DNA of 32,592 bases from Propionibacteriales bacterium (GCA_026392415.1 JAPLCC010000029.1:1-32592), one strand, 5' to 3'. Positions 8,838 to 19,648 are shown, counted from the first letter of the stretch. Numbers and translations: made by a program. The notes: a model not told the origin generated them from the sequence alone.

Positions 8838-9980
8838 TCAGGTCCAGCCATCGATCTGCGAAAGCACGCGCAACATCACCTCGTCCGCGCCACCACCGAT
8901 GCTGACGATGCGGTGGTCGCGCACGAAGCGCGCCGTCCAGGTCTCCTCCATGTAGCCGATGCCGCCATGGACCTGCAGGCACCAGTCGCCGACCTGGCGG
9001 GCCACCCGTCCGGCCTTGAGCTTGGCGATGGTCGCCATGCGGGTGTATTCGCCGCCCGCCATGTAGGTGTCGGCGAGCGTGTAGGCGTAGTGCTTGAGCA
9101 TGTCGACCTCGGCGGCGAGCTCGGCGTAGGTGTACTGGAGGTACTGGTTCTTGGAGAGCGGGCCGCCGAAGACGTTGCGGGTGTGGGCGTAGTCGCGGGT
9201 GCGCTGGAGCGCACGCTCGCACGCGGTGTAGACGGGGTAGATGCCCCAGGCGCGCTCGACGATGAACTGGTGCATCTGCTGCTGGAAGCCGCGGCCCTCG
9301 TCGCCGATGGTGAAGCGCACGGGCACACGGACGTCGTCGAAGCTCAGCAGGCCGGTGTCGGAGGCCCGCATGCCGTACTTGTCGAGCTTCCTGGCGACGC
9401 TGAAGCCGGGAGTACTGGTGGGCACGACGATCTGGGTCATGCCCCGGTGCCCGCCGTCGTCGGAGGTGCGCGCCAGCAGGCACACCCAGTCGGCCTGGAC
9501 GCCGTTGGTGATGTACATCTTCGAGCCGTTGATGACCCAGTCGCCGCCGTCCCTGCGAGCGGTGGTGCGGATCGCGGCGACGTCGGAGCCTGCGTCGGGC
9601 TCGGTGACGGCGATCGAGCAGACCTGCTCGCCCTGCAGCGCGGGCGTGAGGAACTCCTGCTTCAACTCGTCCGAGCCGACCTCGGCGAGCGAGGGCGTGG
9701 CCATGGCGATCTGCACGCCGAGGGCGAGGTTGAACGACGCGAGGTCCGCGCGGCCGGCCTCCTCGCCGAGCACCGTGGTGAAGCTGTGGTCAGCGCCCTG
9801 GCCGCCGTAGGTGGGGTCGTACTCGAGCCCGAGCATGCCGAGGGCCGACATCTCCTTGAAGATCTGGTGCAGGGGCATCATCCCCTGCTTCTCCCACTCG
9901 TCTGCGTTCGGGTTGATCCGATCCTCGACGAACTTGCGGACACTGGCGCGGAAGGCGTCGTGCTCTGCGGTGAACTGCAT
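8838..9980 (-). CDS. Acyl-CoA dehydrogenase (citronellyl-CoA/isovaleryl-CoA-type)
   Basis: A 380-residue flavoenzyme that desaturates an acyl-CoA at C2-C3 and passes electrons to ETF. Standard features are the N-terminal helical domain, CSIAVTEPDAGSD (121-133), NGSKMYITNG (151-160) and the C-terminal VHGGIGYMEETWTARFVRD (337-355). The Glu of the medium-chain type is replaced by Gly in SIGGG (360-364). The alternative catalytic base in helix G is probably Glu242 (FIVERAWG), as in the isovaleryl-CoA group. The overall look is like AtuD/LiuA-type enzymes acting on branched substrates. The ATG at 9980 has GAGAGG upstream; longer in-frame readings run into the BVMO gene and are not supported. Confidence 0.92.
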   Translation of the reverse strand: MQFTAEHDAFRASVRKFVEDRINPNADEWEKQGMMPLHQIFKEMSALGMLGLEYDPTYGGQGADHSFTTVLGEEAGRADLASFNLALGVQIAMATPSLAEVGSDELKQEFLTPALQGEQVCSIAVTEPDAGSDVAAIRTTARRDGGDWVINGSKMYITNGVQADWVCLLARTSDDGGHRGMTQIVVPTSTPGFSVARKLDKYGMRASDTGLLSFDDVRVPVRFTIGDEGRGFQQQMHQFIVERAWGIYPVYTACERALQRTRDYAHTRNVFGGPLSKNQYLQYTYAELAAEVDMLKHYAYTLADTYMAGGEYTRMATIAKLKAGRVARQVGDWCLQVHGGIGYMEETWTARFVRDHRIVSIGGGADEVMLRVLSQIDGWT

Positions 9981-10032
9981 CGGAACCTCTCTCGATTCAC
10001 ATGGTGGGGTTCGCGGGGCGGCGGAACGAGGA

Positions 10033-10064
10033 CCGGGGGCGGGGCTGGCGAGTCCCGCCCCCGG
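10033..10064 (-). other. Strong intergenic hairpin between BVMO and acyl-CoA dehydrogenase genes
   Basis: The arms 10033-10046 (CCGGGGGCGGGGCT) and 10051-10064 (AGTCCCGCCCCCGG) pair over 14 positions with one G-T and a four-base loop. It lies in the 104-bp gap inside the leftward operon. There is no T-run. It could partly terminate transcription, or act as a processing or 3'-stabilising element that lowers expression of the downstream genes relative to the BVMO. Confidence 0.6.
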
Positions 10065-10084
10065 GGTCGTGGGCGCGGTCTCGC

Positions 10085-11626
10085 TCAGGCCGGCGCGGGG
10101 GCAGGTCGAATGGCTTCCGCCCGCGTGAACGCGTAGTCGCTCAGCGGGAAGTGACGGCTCCGCCAGTTGTCCTCGACGGTCAACGTGGCACGCAGCGGCA
10201 CGTCGCCGTGGCGGTCGAAGTAGTAGGAGTTGGCACTGCCGCACCCGTCCTGCCAGAAGATCTGGCGGCCGCGGCGCGCGAGCATCTCGTCGAAGTAGGC
10301 CTGCTCGGCGTCGACCGTCACCTCGACGGCCGTCGCCCCCTGCTGCTGGGCGTGGGTGATGCAGCGGACGATGTGGGCGGCCTGGTTCTCGATGAGGCCG
10401 AAGTACGACGAGCCGTTCCACGCGTAGGGGCCGAGCACGAAGAAGTAGTTGGGGAAGCCCGGCATCGTCGTGCCGTGATAGGCGCGGTAGCGGTTCTGGT
10501 CCCACCACTGGTCCAGGTCGCGGCCGTCACGACCGGTCACCGGGTACTTCGGCAGGTTGCCCGGCTCGTACACTTTGAACCCGGTGGCGAGGATCAGCAC
10601 GTCGGCCTCGTGCTCCTCGCCGGTGACCGTGCGCACACCCGTCGGGGTGATCCGGTCAATCGAGTCCGTCTCGAGGGTGACGTTGTCGCGGTTGTAGGTG
10701 GCCAGGTAGCCGTTGTGGAAGCTGGGACGCTTGCAGCCCAGCGGGTACTGCGGCGTCAACTTCTCCCGCAGGACGGGGTCCTTCACCTGCGAGCGCAGGT
10801 AGGCCCGAGCGCCGACCTCGGAGATCGTGCCGATGTGCAGCGGCTTGTGGAAGTGCGCGGTGATGGGGAAGGCCAGCTCGACGAACGCCTCGCTCGCCGC
10901 GCGGGCTGCCCACCTCAGCGGGGGCACCCGCTTCATCGCGCCCTGAACCGGGCCGGGCAGGGCGACGTCGCCCTTCGGCAGGCACCAGATGGGGGTGCGT
11001 TGGAAGACGGTGAGGTGGTCGACGTGCTCGGCGATGGTGGGGATGATCTGGATCGCCGAGGCGCCGGTGCCGATGATCGCGACGCGCTTACCGCGCAGGT
11101 CGAGGCTCTCGTCCCAGCGGGCGGTGTGCACCGTGGTGCCGACGAAGTCGTCGAGGCCCTCGATCTCGGGGCGCTTCGGGACGGTGAGCACGCCGGTGCC
11201 GTCGACGACGAAGCGGGCCCGCAGGGTGCCGCCGTCCTCGAAGGTCACCGTCCACACGTCGGCCACCTCGTCGAACACGGTGCCATCCACGCGCCGCCCG
11301 AAAGTGGTGCGGCGGGCGAGGTCGTGCTCGGCCGCGAGACTCTCGGCGTACCCGCGCAGCTCGGCGCCCTTGGCGTACGAGCGCGTCCAGTCGGGCTTCT
11401 GCGCGAACGAGAACTGGTAGCTGAAAGACGGGACGTCGACGCCCACCCCGGGGTAACGGTTCCAGAACCAGGTGCCACCGAAGCCGTCGGCGTCGTCGAC
11501 GATGGCGAAGTCCTCGATGCCGGCCTTCTGCAGGGCGATGGCGATGCCGATGCCGGAGAAGCCGGCACCCACGATGAGGACCTCGTGGTCGATCTGGTGG
11601 GAATGGTCGTGCGTGGCTGCGCTCAT
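10085..11626 (-). CDS. Flavin-binding monooxygenase, Baeyer-Villiger type
   Basis: A 513-residue FAD/NADPH enzyme predicted to insert oxygen next to a ketone, giving an ester or lactone. The FAD loop VLIVGAGFSGIGIAIAL is at 16-32, the type I BVMO fingerprint FVGTTVHTARWD (FxGxxxHxxxW) at 161-172, and the NADPH loop RVAIIGTGASAIQ at 181-193. The start ATG has AAGGAG six bases upstream. It sits downstream of P450 no. 1 and upstream of the acyl-CoA dehydrogenase. With P450 (hydroxylation) and SDR (ketone formation) in the same operon, a hydroxylate-oxidise-cleave order is the simple reading. No esterase or lactonase gene is in the window; an NTF2-like protein could in principle act on the product, which is speculation. 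Confidence 0.92.
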   Translation of the reverse strand: MSAATHDHSHQIDHEVLIVGAGFSGIGIAIALQKAGIEDFAIVDDADGFGGTWFWNRYPGVGVDVPSFSYQFSFAQKPDWTRSYAKGAELRGYAESLAAEHDLARRTTFGRRVDGTVFDEVADVWTVTFEDGGTLRARFVVDGTGVLTVPKRPEIEGLDDFVGTTVHTARWDESLDLRGKRVAIIGTGASAIQIIPTIAEHVDHLTVFQRTPIWCLPKGDVALPGPVQGAMKRVPPLRWAARAASEAFVELAFPITAHFHKPLHIGTISEVGARAYLRSQVKDPVLREKLTPQYPLGCKRPSFHNGYLATYNRDNVTLETDSIDRITPTGVRTVTGEEHEADVLILATGFKVYEPGNLPKYPVTGRDGRDLDQWWDQNRYRAYHGTTMPGFPNYFFVLGPYAWNGSSYFGLIENQAAHIVRCITHAQQQGATAVEVTVDAEQAYFDEMLARRGRQIFWQDGCGSANSYYFDRHGDVPLRATLTVEDNWRSRHFPLSDYAFTRAEAIRPAPAPA

Positions 11627-11857
11627 GGTCGTCTCCTTCGGCGAAGCGGAGCGGGGGCGGGGTTCGGGGAAGCGGCGGATCACGCCGCTCCCCCGGGTCG
11701 GAACGGTCGACGTGCGGACTGAAGGGCTGTCCACGGCGTCGGCCGCCGAACGGTTCGACAGCCACTGTGATCGCGGCGCCCCCCACGGCACCGGGCGATC
11801 GGACGCGTCCTCGGCGTTCGGCCGGGCCGCGGCCGCGGCTGTCGGGGCATCGAGGAC
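11627..11857 (-). other. 231-bp intergenic gap with hairpin (11666-11694)
   Basis: The gap separates P450 no. 1 from the BVMO gene. Arms AGCGGCG (11671-11677) and CGCCGCT (11683-11689) surround a five-base loop. After one mismatch they extend with GGGG (11666-11669) and CCCC (11691-11694). There is no T-run and no TTGACTACA element. I see no convincing coding frame here. It may be an attenuator or processing site in the operon. Confidence 0.5.
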
Positions 11858-13342
11858 CTAGGTGCGCGGGTGCGCGATCATCCGCAGGCCGTTGCTGGGG
11901 CGGAGGCTCGGCAGGGCCAGCGGGGTCATGTCATGCCCCGGCATCGTCTCGAAGGTGTGGGTCTGGCTGAACCTCGCGGCGATGAGGGTCGTCTCCATGA
12001 TCGCGAGGTTGCGCCCGATGCACGTGCGCGGACCGCCGCTGAACGGGAAGTACGCTCCACGGCTGCGACCCTTGTCTGCCCCGGGCATGAATCGCGAGGG
12101 GTCGAACTTCTCCGGGTCCGGCCACCAACGGGGGTCGCGGTGGATCAGGTAGGTGGGCAGGATGACCGTCGTGCCCGCCTTGATGTGGTGGCCGTCGATG
12201 ACGTCGTCCACGAGGGCGGTGCGCGGGCCGAACCACACCGGCGGGTAGAGACGCATCGCCTCGTCGACGCAGGCCGAGGTCCACGGCAGGTTGCGCAGGT
12301 CCGCGACGGTCGGTGCCCGACCGTCCAGGACGGTGTCGACCTCCTCGAGCATCTTGTCGCGGGCCCAATGGTTCTGCGAGAGCAGGTGCCACATGTAGCT
12401 CATGGTGGTGGCTGTGGTCTCGTGTCCGGCAAGCATGCCGACCGCTGCCTCTGAGCGCACCCGCTCGGGGGTCATGGTGCCCTCGTTCATGGCCCGCACG
12501 AGCAGGTTGAGCATGTCCGGGGTGTCGGTGGGGTTGGCGATGCGGTCCTCGAGGACCGCATCCACGCCCCCGAGGACGACCTTCATCGCCATCTGCAGAT
12601 TCGACAGCGGGGGCGGCACCGGGGCGCTGCTGTGGAGCAGCGCCCAGAACGGCTTGTTCAGCAGGGCGGGCGGCTCGGTGACCATGAGGAAGCGAGCGAA
12701 GCCCATCACCTCGGTGAGGCCGCCGGTGATCCACCAACCGAGGTCCTCGGGGAAGAACTTCTTGAAGTCCTGGTTGAAGATCGCGTTGCCGACGACGTCG
12801 AGGGTCAACTCGACCATGATGTCGTTCATCTCGATCTCGGCGACCTCGGTGGGCAGCGCCGCCGCGGCCTCCTCGACCGGAGCGAGCATCAGGTCGTACA
12901 CGTTCTCGAGGTGCTTGCGCGTGAACATCGGATTGAGGATCTTGCGGTGGTACTTCCACGACTCGCCGTTGTCGCTGAAGATCCCGACACCGATCGCCCC
13001 GTCGACCGCCGCGAAGTCGACCGACTTCTGGTAGCGGTCCGAATGCTCGAAGAGGACGTGCTCGACATACTCGGGGCGGGTGACGGCCACGAACTTGCGC
13101 AGGCCCACCCGGAAGCGGGTGACGTCGTGGCCGGCGAAGTGGGCGTAGATGCCGTCCTCGAAACCCCAACCCTTGATCAGCGCCGAGGCGGTCACCGGCA
13201 GCAAGCCCAGCCGATTCGAGCGGGCGTGGGGGCGCGGGGTCAGGGTCGTCGCGGCGGTTCGGGAGCCGCCCGCGGGGCGGACCGGCGGGGTTCCCTGGCC
13301 GCCGTGGTCGACCGGACAGGCGGACGCGGCAGTGTCCGTCAT
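11858..13342 (-). CDS. Cytochrome P450 no. 1
   Basis: A soluble P450 of about 494 residues without a membrane anchor. The oxygen-binding I-helix AGHETTATT is near 305, the ExxR motif EAMR near 361-364, and the haem loop FPFSGGPRTCIGRNLAIME has its ligand Cys near 441. It resembles the long, CYP4/CYP102-like bacterial P450s that oxidise fatty or isoprenoid substrates, but I do not assign a CYP family. The N-terminus carries CPVDH, as does P450 no. 2. The ATG at 13342 has GAGGGG upstream; a GTG at 13360 overlapping the NTF2-like stop (GTGA) is the alternative. Either way it is coupled to the NTF2-like gene just upstream. No ferredoxin gene is adjacent. Confidence 0.95.
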   Translation of the reverse strand: MTDTAASACPVDHGGQGTPPVRPAGGSRTAATTLTPRPHARSNRLGLLPVTASALIKGWGFEDGIYAHFAGHDVTRFRVGLRKFVAVTRPEYVEHVLFEHSDRYQKSVDFAAVDGAIGVGIFSDNGESWKYHRKILNPMFTRKHLENVYDLMLAPVEEAAAALPTEVAEIEMNDIMVELTLDVVGNAIFNQDFKKFFPEDLGWWITGGLTEVMGFARFLMVTEPPALLNKPFWALLHSSAPVPPPLSNLQMAMKVVLGGVDAVLEDRIANPTDTPDMLNLLVRAMNEGTMTPERVRSEAAVGMLAGHETTATTMSYMWHLLSQNHWARDKMLEEVDTVLDGRAPTVADLRNLPWTSACVDEAMRLYPPVWFGPRTALVDDVIDGHHIKAGTTVILPTYLIHRDPRWWPDPEKFDPSRFMPGADKGRSRGAYFPFSGGPRTCIGRNLAIMETTLIAARFSQTHTFETMPGHDMTPLALPSLRPSNGLRMIAHPRT

Positions 13343-13356
13343 GAGGGTCCCCTCGC

Positions 13357-14139
13357 TCACTTCTCGCCGATGATCGGCAGGCGACGACGGATCCGGCTCG
13401 CGGTCGACGCGACGCTGCCGGCGGCGGCCATACCCTTGAACACGAGGCTCTCGTCGCTGGGGAGCGCCTTGATCAACTGCAGGGCACCGACGGCGTCCCA
13501 GAGCGTCTCGCCGTGGCTCATCACACCATCGGGCGTGAAGTGGTACCGGTCGACGGGGTAGAGCTGGGTGAACGCACCGTTGCCCGGGATGCCCTTCGAG
13601 CCAGGCGTGAACGGGTACATGCGCAGCGGTGCGTCCCAGTGGCCGCAGCCGACGTAGCGCGCCATGAAGAGCACCTCACCGCTCGGCGTCACGTTGATGG
13701 CCGCCATGCCGGGCAGAGCGTCGTAGCGCAGGTCGGGAGCGGCGTCGAAGAACGCCTGGTTGTAGTCGATGAACGCCTGGACACCGACCATGGTGCGCCC
13801 GAAGCTGAGCGGGTCCATGTAGCTGACGGTGGGCGAGAGGACCTCCCAGACCGCCTTCTCGTCGATACCGCCCGACCAGGCCGCCCAGTACTTGCGCAGC
13901 CAGTCGTTGAACCACATGACATCGACGCCGAGCTTCTCGGTGTACCACCGCAGCTGTTCCTCGGTCTCCCGGAAGAACTGCTTGGTGCCAGCGATGAGCT
14001 CGTCCTCGGTCAGCGACCTGAAGGCCTCGCCACGGTTCCCCTGGAGCACGAGCGGCGGCGGCTTGCGCAGCGTCTTGCGCGCCAGCGCCTCCACGTACTT
14101 GAGATCGTCCTCGGTCTGCTGGGCGGTCTTGCTGGGCAT
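13357..14139 (-). CDS. NTF2/SnoaL-like protein no. 2 (P450-linked subtype)
   Basis: The protein has 260 residues: a helical N-terminal part with GNRGEAF (34-40), a DVMWFNDWLRKYWAAWSGG segment (73-91) and the NTF2-like domain with FGRTMVGVQAFIDYNQAFFDA (113-133), GHWDAPLRMYPF (166-177), VDRYHF and HGETLWDA. It shares the AAWSGG/SAWSGG form and MYPFTPGS-GIPG segment with no. 3 (24357), the other P450-linked copy. The ATG at 14139 has GGAGG six bases upstream; a TTG at 14157 is less likely. It is the first gene of the leftward operon and ends at or beside the start of P450 no. 1. A role in converting the P450 product, such as epoxide hydrolysis or isomerisation, is plausible but unproven. Confidence 0.82.
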   Translation of the reverse strand: MPSKTAQQTEDDLKYVEALARKTLRKPPPLVLQGNRGEAFRSLTEDELIAGTKQFFRETEEQLRWYTEKLGVDVMWFNDWLRKYWAAWSGGIDEKAVWEVLSPTVSYMDPLSFGRTMVGVQAFIDYNQAFFDAAPDLRYDALPGMAAINVTPSGEVLFMARYVGCGHWDAPLRMYPFTPGSKGIPGNGAFTQLYPVDRYHFTPDGVMSHGETLWDAVGALQLIKALPSDESLVFKGMAAAGSVASTASRIRRRLPIIGEK

Positions 14140-14211
14140 GTTCTTCCTCCAGGTCAATCGGCTTCGTTGCCGTGCTGCTTTCCGCGACCGCCCGAGCGGC
14201 CCTGGGCAATG

Positions 14212-14267
14212 CTGACTACAGGTGTCTCTTGGATCTCAATCCTGAAGCGGGAGTCAGTTGTAGTCAA
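14212..14267. promoter_or_regulatory. Facing pair of TTGACTACA elements upstream of the P450 no. 1 operon
   Basis: CTGACTACAGGTGT (14212-14225, plus strand) faces TTGACTACAACTGA (14267-14254, minus strand), with an outer span of 56 bp. The minus-strand TTGACT also has CAGGAT 17 bp further on, so it could double as the leftward -35/-10. It lies 73-128 bp before the NTF2-like start at 14139. Confidence 0.6.
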
Positions 14268-14272
14268 GAACT

Positions 14273-14299
14273 GTTCCGGCCGAGTTCACCGGCCGGAAC
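14273..14299 (-). terminator. Hairpin terminator of carboxylase operon 2
   Basis: A perfect 10-bp stem, GTTCCGGCCG (14273-14282) with CGGCCGGAAC (14290-14299), encloses a seven-base loop. It lies about 120 bp beyond the crotonase stop in the direction of transcription and just before the control region of the next leftward operon. It has no T-run. The rest of 14300-14419 shows no gene. Confidence 0.6.
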
Positions 14300-14419
14300 T
14301 GGCGTGTCGCGGACACACCCCGACGGCCGTGCGGCACGCCCCCCAGCGCGACCGCACGACCGTCCTGCGCTGCCGCCGGACCAAGCTGATCGGGGCGCAC
14401 AGCCGGGGCGTACCCGGAC

Positions 14420-15180
14420 TCAGCCCACCCAAGGAGGGCGGGTCTTGGAGAGGAAGGCGCGCATGCCGGCTTGAGCCTCCGCCTGGGCGAACATGTGAGC
14501 GGACAGATCCACCATCTCCTGGCCATGGGCCTCGAGGTCGGCGCGCAGGGCGCGGGTGGCGACCTTCTTGGTGACCGACACCGCGTTGGGCGCGGTGCGG
14601 CGCAACTGCTTGAGCACCGCCGCCAGACGCTCGTCGATCGCCTCGAGCGGCACCGCCTCGCTGATCAGGCCGATGCGCTGCGCCTCCGCGGCCCCGAACG
14701 CCTCCGCGGTGAGCACGTAGCGTCCGACCGCGCGCGGGTCGAGCCGCGCCAGGAGCGGGATCGAGATCACCGCGGGGCTGGCTCCGATCGCGACCTCGGC
14801 GAACGCGAAGTCGACGTGGTCGGCCACCAGGGCGATGTCGGCGCAGGCCACGAGCCCCGTGCCACCGGCACGGACCGGGCCGCGGGCCACCGCTATCACT
14901 GGCTGCGGGGCATCCACGATCTGGCGGAAGATCCGCAGCGCCGCGGCCGCGCCGGTGGTGGCAGCGTCGTCGGCCGAAGCCTCGGCCAGGTCGGCACCAG
15001 AGCAGAACACGGTCCCCGTGTGGGTGAGCACGATGAAGCGGACCGACAGGTCGGCGCTGGCCGTGGCGAGGTGCGCGCTCAACCCCTCTGTGAGGGCGTG
15101 GCTCATTGCGTTCCGGTTCGCCGGCGAGTCGAGGGTGACGGTCGCCAGCCCGTCGGCGATCTCGAGGTGCACGTGGTCGC

Positions 15181-15184
<4 letters not shown>
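14420..15184 (-). CDS. Enoyl-CoA hydratase, methylglutaconyl/isohexenylglutaconyl-CoA hydratase-like
   Basis: A crotonase of 254 residues. The CoA oxyanion segments are FCSGADLAEAS (60-70) and GPVRAGGTGLVACADIAL (102-119). The usual first catalytic Glu of enoyl-CoA hydratase is absent from GGTGL, while Glu130 in FAFAEVAIGASPAVIS is kept. This pattern is the one seen in LiuC/AtuE-like hydratases that follow the biotin carboxylase in leucine and acyclic-terpene breakdown. Its ATG overlaps the carboxylase alpha stop (ATGA), so enzyme and context agree: hydration of a carboxylated beta-methyl enoyl-CoA. The chain length of the substrate is unknown. The matching lyase is not in the window. Confidence 0.88.
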
Positions 15185-17187
<2,003 letters not shown>

Positions 17188-17197
17188 GGTCTTGTCC

Positions 17198-18799
17198 TCA
17201 CATCCGGAAGACGCCGTAGCCGTCGCGCAAACCGGCGACGGGGGCGTTGTGAACGACGGACAGGCACAGGCCGAGCACGGTGCGCGTGTCGCGGGGGTCG
17301 ATGATGCCGTCGTCGAAGAGTCGGGCCGAGAGGAACGGTGCGAGCGACTCCTTCTCGACCTGCTCCTCGATCTTCGCGCGCATGGCGGCGTCGGCGTCCT
17401 CGTCGAACGCCACGCCGCGCGCCGCCGCGGCCTGTCGGGCCACGATCGAGAGCACGCCGGCCAACTGCTCGCCGCCCATGACGGCGGACTTGGCGTTGGG
17501 CCAGTTGAACAGGAAGCGCGGGTCGTACGAGCGTCCGCACATGCCGTAGTTGCCGGCGCCGTAGGAAGAGCCCATGTTGATGGTGATGTGCGGGACCTTC
17601 GAGTTCGACACCGCGTTGATCATCATGGAGCCGTGCTTGATGATGCCGCCGTGCTCGTACTCGGCACCCACCATGTAGCCGGTGGTGTTCTGCAGGAAGA
17701 GCAGCGGAGTGTCGCTCTGGTTGCACAGCTGGATGAACTGCGTCGCCTTCTGCGCCTCCTCACTGAACAGCACGCCACGAGCGTTGGCGAGGATGCCGAT
17801 CGGGTAACCGTGCACGGAGGCCGAGCCGGTGACGAGGCTGGTGCCGTAGGCAGCCTTGAACTCGTCGAAGCGTGAGCCGTCGACGACCCGGGCGATCACC
17901 TCGCGGGGATCGAACGGACGCTTGAGGTCAGTGGGGATCAGGCCGAGCAGCTCCTCGGCGTCGTGAAGCGGCGCCTCGGGCTCGCGGCTCGGCCCGGGTC
18001 CCTGCTTGCGCCAGTTGAGGTTGCGCACGACCTCGCGGGCGATGCGGATGGCGTCGGGCTCGTCGTCGGCGAGGTAGTCGGCCAGTCCGGAGGTGCGGGC
18101 GTGCATCTCCGCGCCGCCGAGGGTCTCGTCATCCGACTCCTCACCGGTGGCCATCTTGACCAGCGGCGGGCCCGCCAGGAAGACCTTCGAGCGTTCCTTG
18201 ATCATCACGACGTAATCGCTCATGCCGGGCACGTAGGCGCCGCCGGCGGTGGCGTTGCCGAACACGACCGACAACACGGGCCGGCGGTCGGCCGAGGCCC
18301 TGGTGAGGTTGCGGAACATCGCACCGGCGGGGGTGAACGCCTCGGCCTGCGTGGGCAGGTCACCGCCACCGGACTCGACGAGGTTGACGATCGGCAACCC
18401 GTTCTCGGCCGCGATCTGCGCCAGGCGCAGGTACTTCTTCAGCGTGAAGGGGTTCTGGGTGCCGCCCTTGACCGTCGGCTCGTGAGCCATGATCGCGCAC
18501 TCGACGCCCTCGACGATCCCGATGCCGGTCACGATGCTGGCGCCGACGTGGAACTGGGTGCCCCACGCTGCAAGGGGCGAGAGTTCCAGGAACGGGGTGT
18601 CGGGATCGATGAGCAACTGGATGCGCTCACGGGGCAGGAGCTTGTCGCGCTTGCGGTGGCGGGCGACGTACTCCTCGCCGCCACCTCCGGAGGCGATCGC
18701 GTGCTGGACGTCGATCTCGTCGATCTTCTCGAGCATCGCAGCGCGCAGGGAGGCGAAGTCCTCCGAGTGCGTGTCGAGACTGCTGCGCAGTACGGGCAT
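17198..18799 (-). CDS. Acyl-CoA carboxylase beta subunit (carboxyltransferase), copy 2
   Basis: The protein has 533 residues and is paralogous to the copy at 2644-4242 throughout (MPVL-S-LDT start, VESGGGDLPTQ, GNATAGGAYVPGM, NMGSSYGAGNYGM at about 408-420, IIDPRDTRTVLG, GVFRM end). It transfers the carboxyl group from the biotin of the alpha subunit to an acyl-CoA. The CGGAGAACCACC leader gives a ribosome site for the ATG at 18799. It is the second gene of the operon TIGR03084 - beta - alpha - crotonase. Of the two carboxylases in the window, this one is the better candidate for the methylcrotonyl/isohexenylglutaconyl type because of the linked crotonase. Confidence 0.93.
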   Translation of the reverse strand: MPVLRSSLDTHSEDFASLRAAMLEKIDEIDVQHAIASGGGGEEYVARHRKRDKLLPRERIQLLIDPDTPFLELSPLAAWGTQFHVGASIVTGIGIVEGVECAIMAHEPTVKGGTQNPFTLKKYLRLAQIAAENGLPIVNLVESGGGDLPTQAEAFTPAGAMFRNLTRASADRRPVLSVVFGNATAGGAYVPGMSDYVVMIKERSKVFLAGPPLVKMATGEESDDETLGGAEMHARTSGLADYLADDEPDAIRIAREVVRNLNWRKQGPGPSREPEAPLHDAEELLGLIPTDLKRPFDPREVIARVVDGSRFDEFKAAYGTSLVTGSASVHGYPIGILANARGVLFSEEAQKATQFIQLCNQSDTPLLFLQNTTGYMVGAEYEHGGIIKHGSMMINAVSNSKVPHITINMGSSYGAGNYGMCGRSYDPRFLFNWPNAKSAVMGGEQLAGVLSIVARQAAAARGVAFDEDADAAMRAKIEEQVEKESLAPFLSARLFDDGIIDPRDTRTVLGLCLSVVHNAPVAGLRDGYGVFRM

Positions 18800-18847
18800 G
18801 GTGGTTCTCCGTCGTGGTTCGGGGAGGGCGGGAGTGCGAGGAACGGG

Positions 18848-19648
18848 TCAGGCGAACTGCCCGGGGGCGCGGCCCGGCCCAGGAGGGCCGGCGAAGGCCT
18901 GCACGATGTCGAGCCACTCGTCGGCCTCGACACCCTCGGCGACGAGTGCGAGGTCCTCGCGGTGGCGGCGCTGGGTGGCGAGCAAACAGAAGTCGAGGGC
19001 AGGACCGGTGACACGGTTCTCGGCGTCCTCGGGACCCCACGTCCACACGTCGCCCGCCGGGCCGACGAGTTCGACACGCACCTCCTCGGTGGACGCGGGC
19101 CGACCGTTGGCGGCGTAGGCGAACCCGCGGGCACGCACGCCGATGTGGGCGACGTGCCTGAGGCGGTCGGTGGGCTCGCGCTCGACGCCGAGAGCGTCGG
19201 CGACGTCCTGGCCGTGACCCCACGTCTCCATCAGTCGGGCGGTGGCCATGGACGCCGGGCTCATCGGGGGCCCGAGCCACGGCAGGGACGTGCCCGGCTC
19301 GACCGCCGACAGCGCGGCGACGAGGCGCTCGCGTCCCGCTCGCCAGCCGGCGAGCAGGTCGGACGGCGACTGGTCAGCACCTCGCTCGGCGCACCCATTG
19401 ATGTAGTCCTCGACCGTCGGGGCCGAGGCGAGGCCGGCCTTGAGCTCGGCGCGGAAGCCCGCCTCGTCGGTGGCGGCGAGAACCGAGAAGTCGTCGGTCC
19501 ACGCCAGGTGGGCGATCTGGTGGGCGATCGCCCACCCCTCGGCGGGCGTGGGCTTGAGCCACCCCTCGTCGCTCAGGTCGGCGACCAGCGCGTCGAGTGT
19601 CTCGCTCTCGGCGACCAGGTCCTTCAGCACTGTCGTCAGCGCGTCCAT
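18848..19648 (-). CDS. TIGR03084-type metal-binding protein no. 2
   Basis: A complete 266-residue DinB/maleylpyruvate-isomerase-N-like protein. The likely metal ligands are His43 and/or His47 (AHQIAHLAW), Glu141 and His145 (METWGHGQDVADALG). A C-terminal half of about 100 residues contains WTWGPEDAENRVTG. The ATG at 19648 has GGAGG five bases upstream; a GTG two codons earlier is less likely. It is the first gene of carboxylase operon 2 and is divergent from TetR no. 1, with the shared palindrome at 19662-19683 between them. The biochemical role is not established; its presence in both carboxylase operons is the main clue. Confidence 0.85.
   Translation of the reverse strand: MDALTTVLKDLVAESETLDALVADLSDEGWLKPTPAEGWAIAHQIAHLAWTDDFSVLAATDEAGFRAELKAGLASAPTVEDYINGCAERGADQSPSDLLAGWRAGRERLVAALSAVEPGTSLPWLGPPMSPASMATARLMETWGHGQDVADALGVEREPTDRLRHVAHIGVRARGFAYAANGRPASTEEVRVELVGPAGDVWTWGPEDAENRVTGPALDFCLLATQRRHREDLALVAEGVEADEWLDIVQAFAGPPGPGRAPGQFA

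Noticed and set aside
9981..10508. Upstream in-frame extension of the acyl-CoA dehydrogenase
   Set aside because: It lies inside the BVMO coding region and beyond an intergenic hairpin. The ATG at 9980 has a good ribosome site and gives the normal N-terminus.
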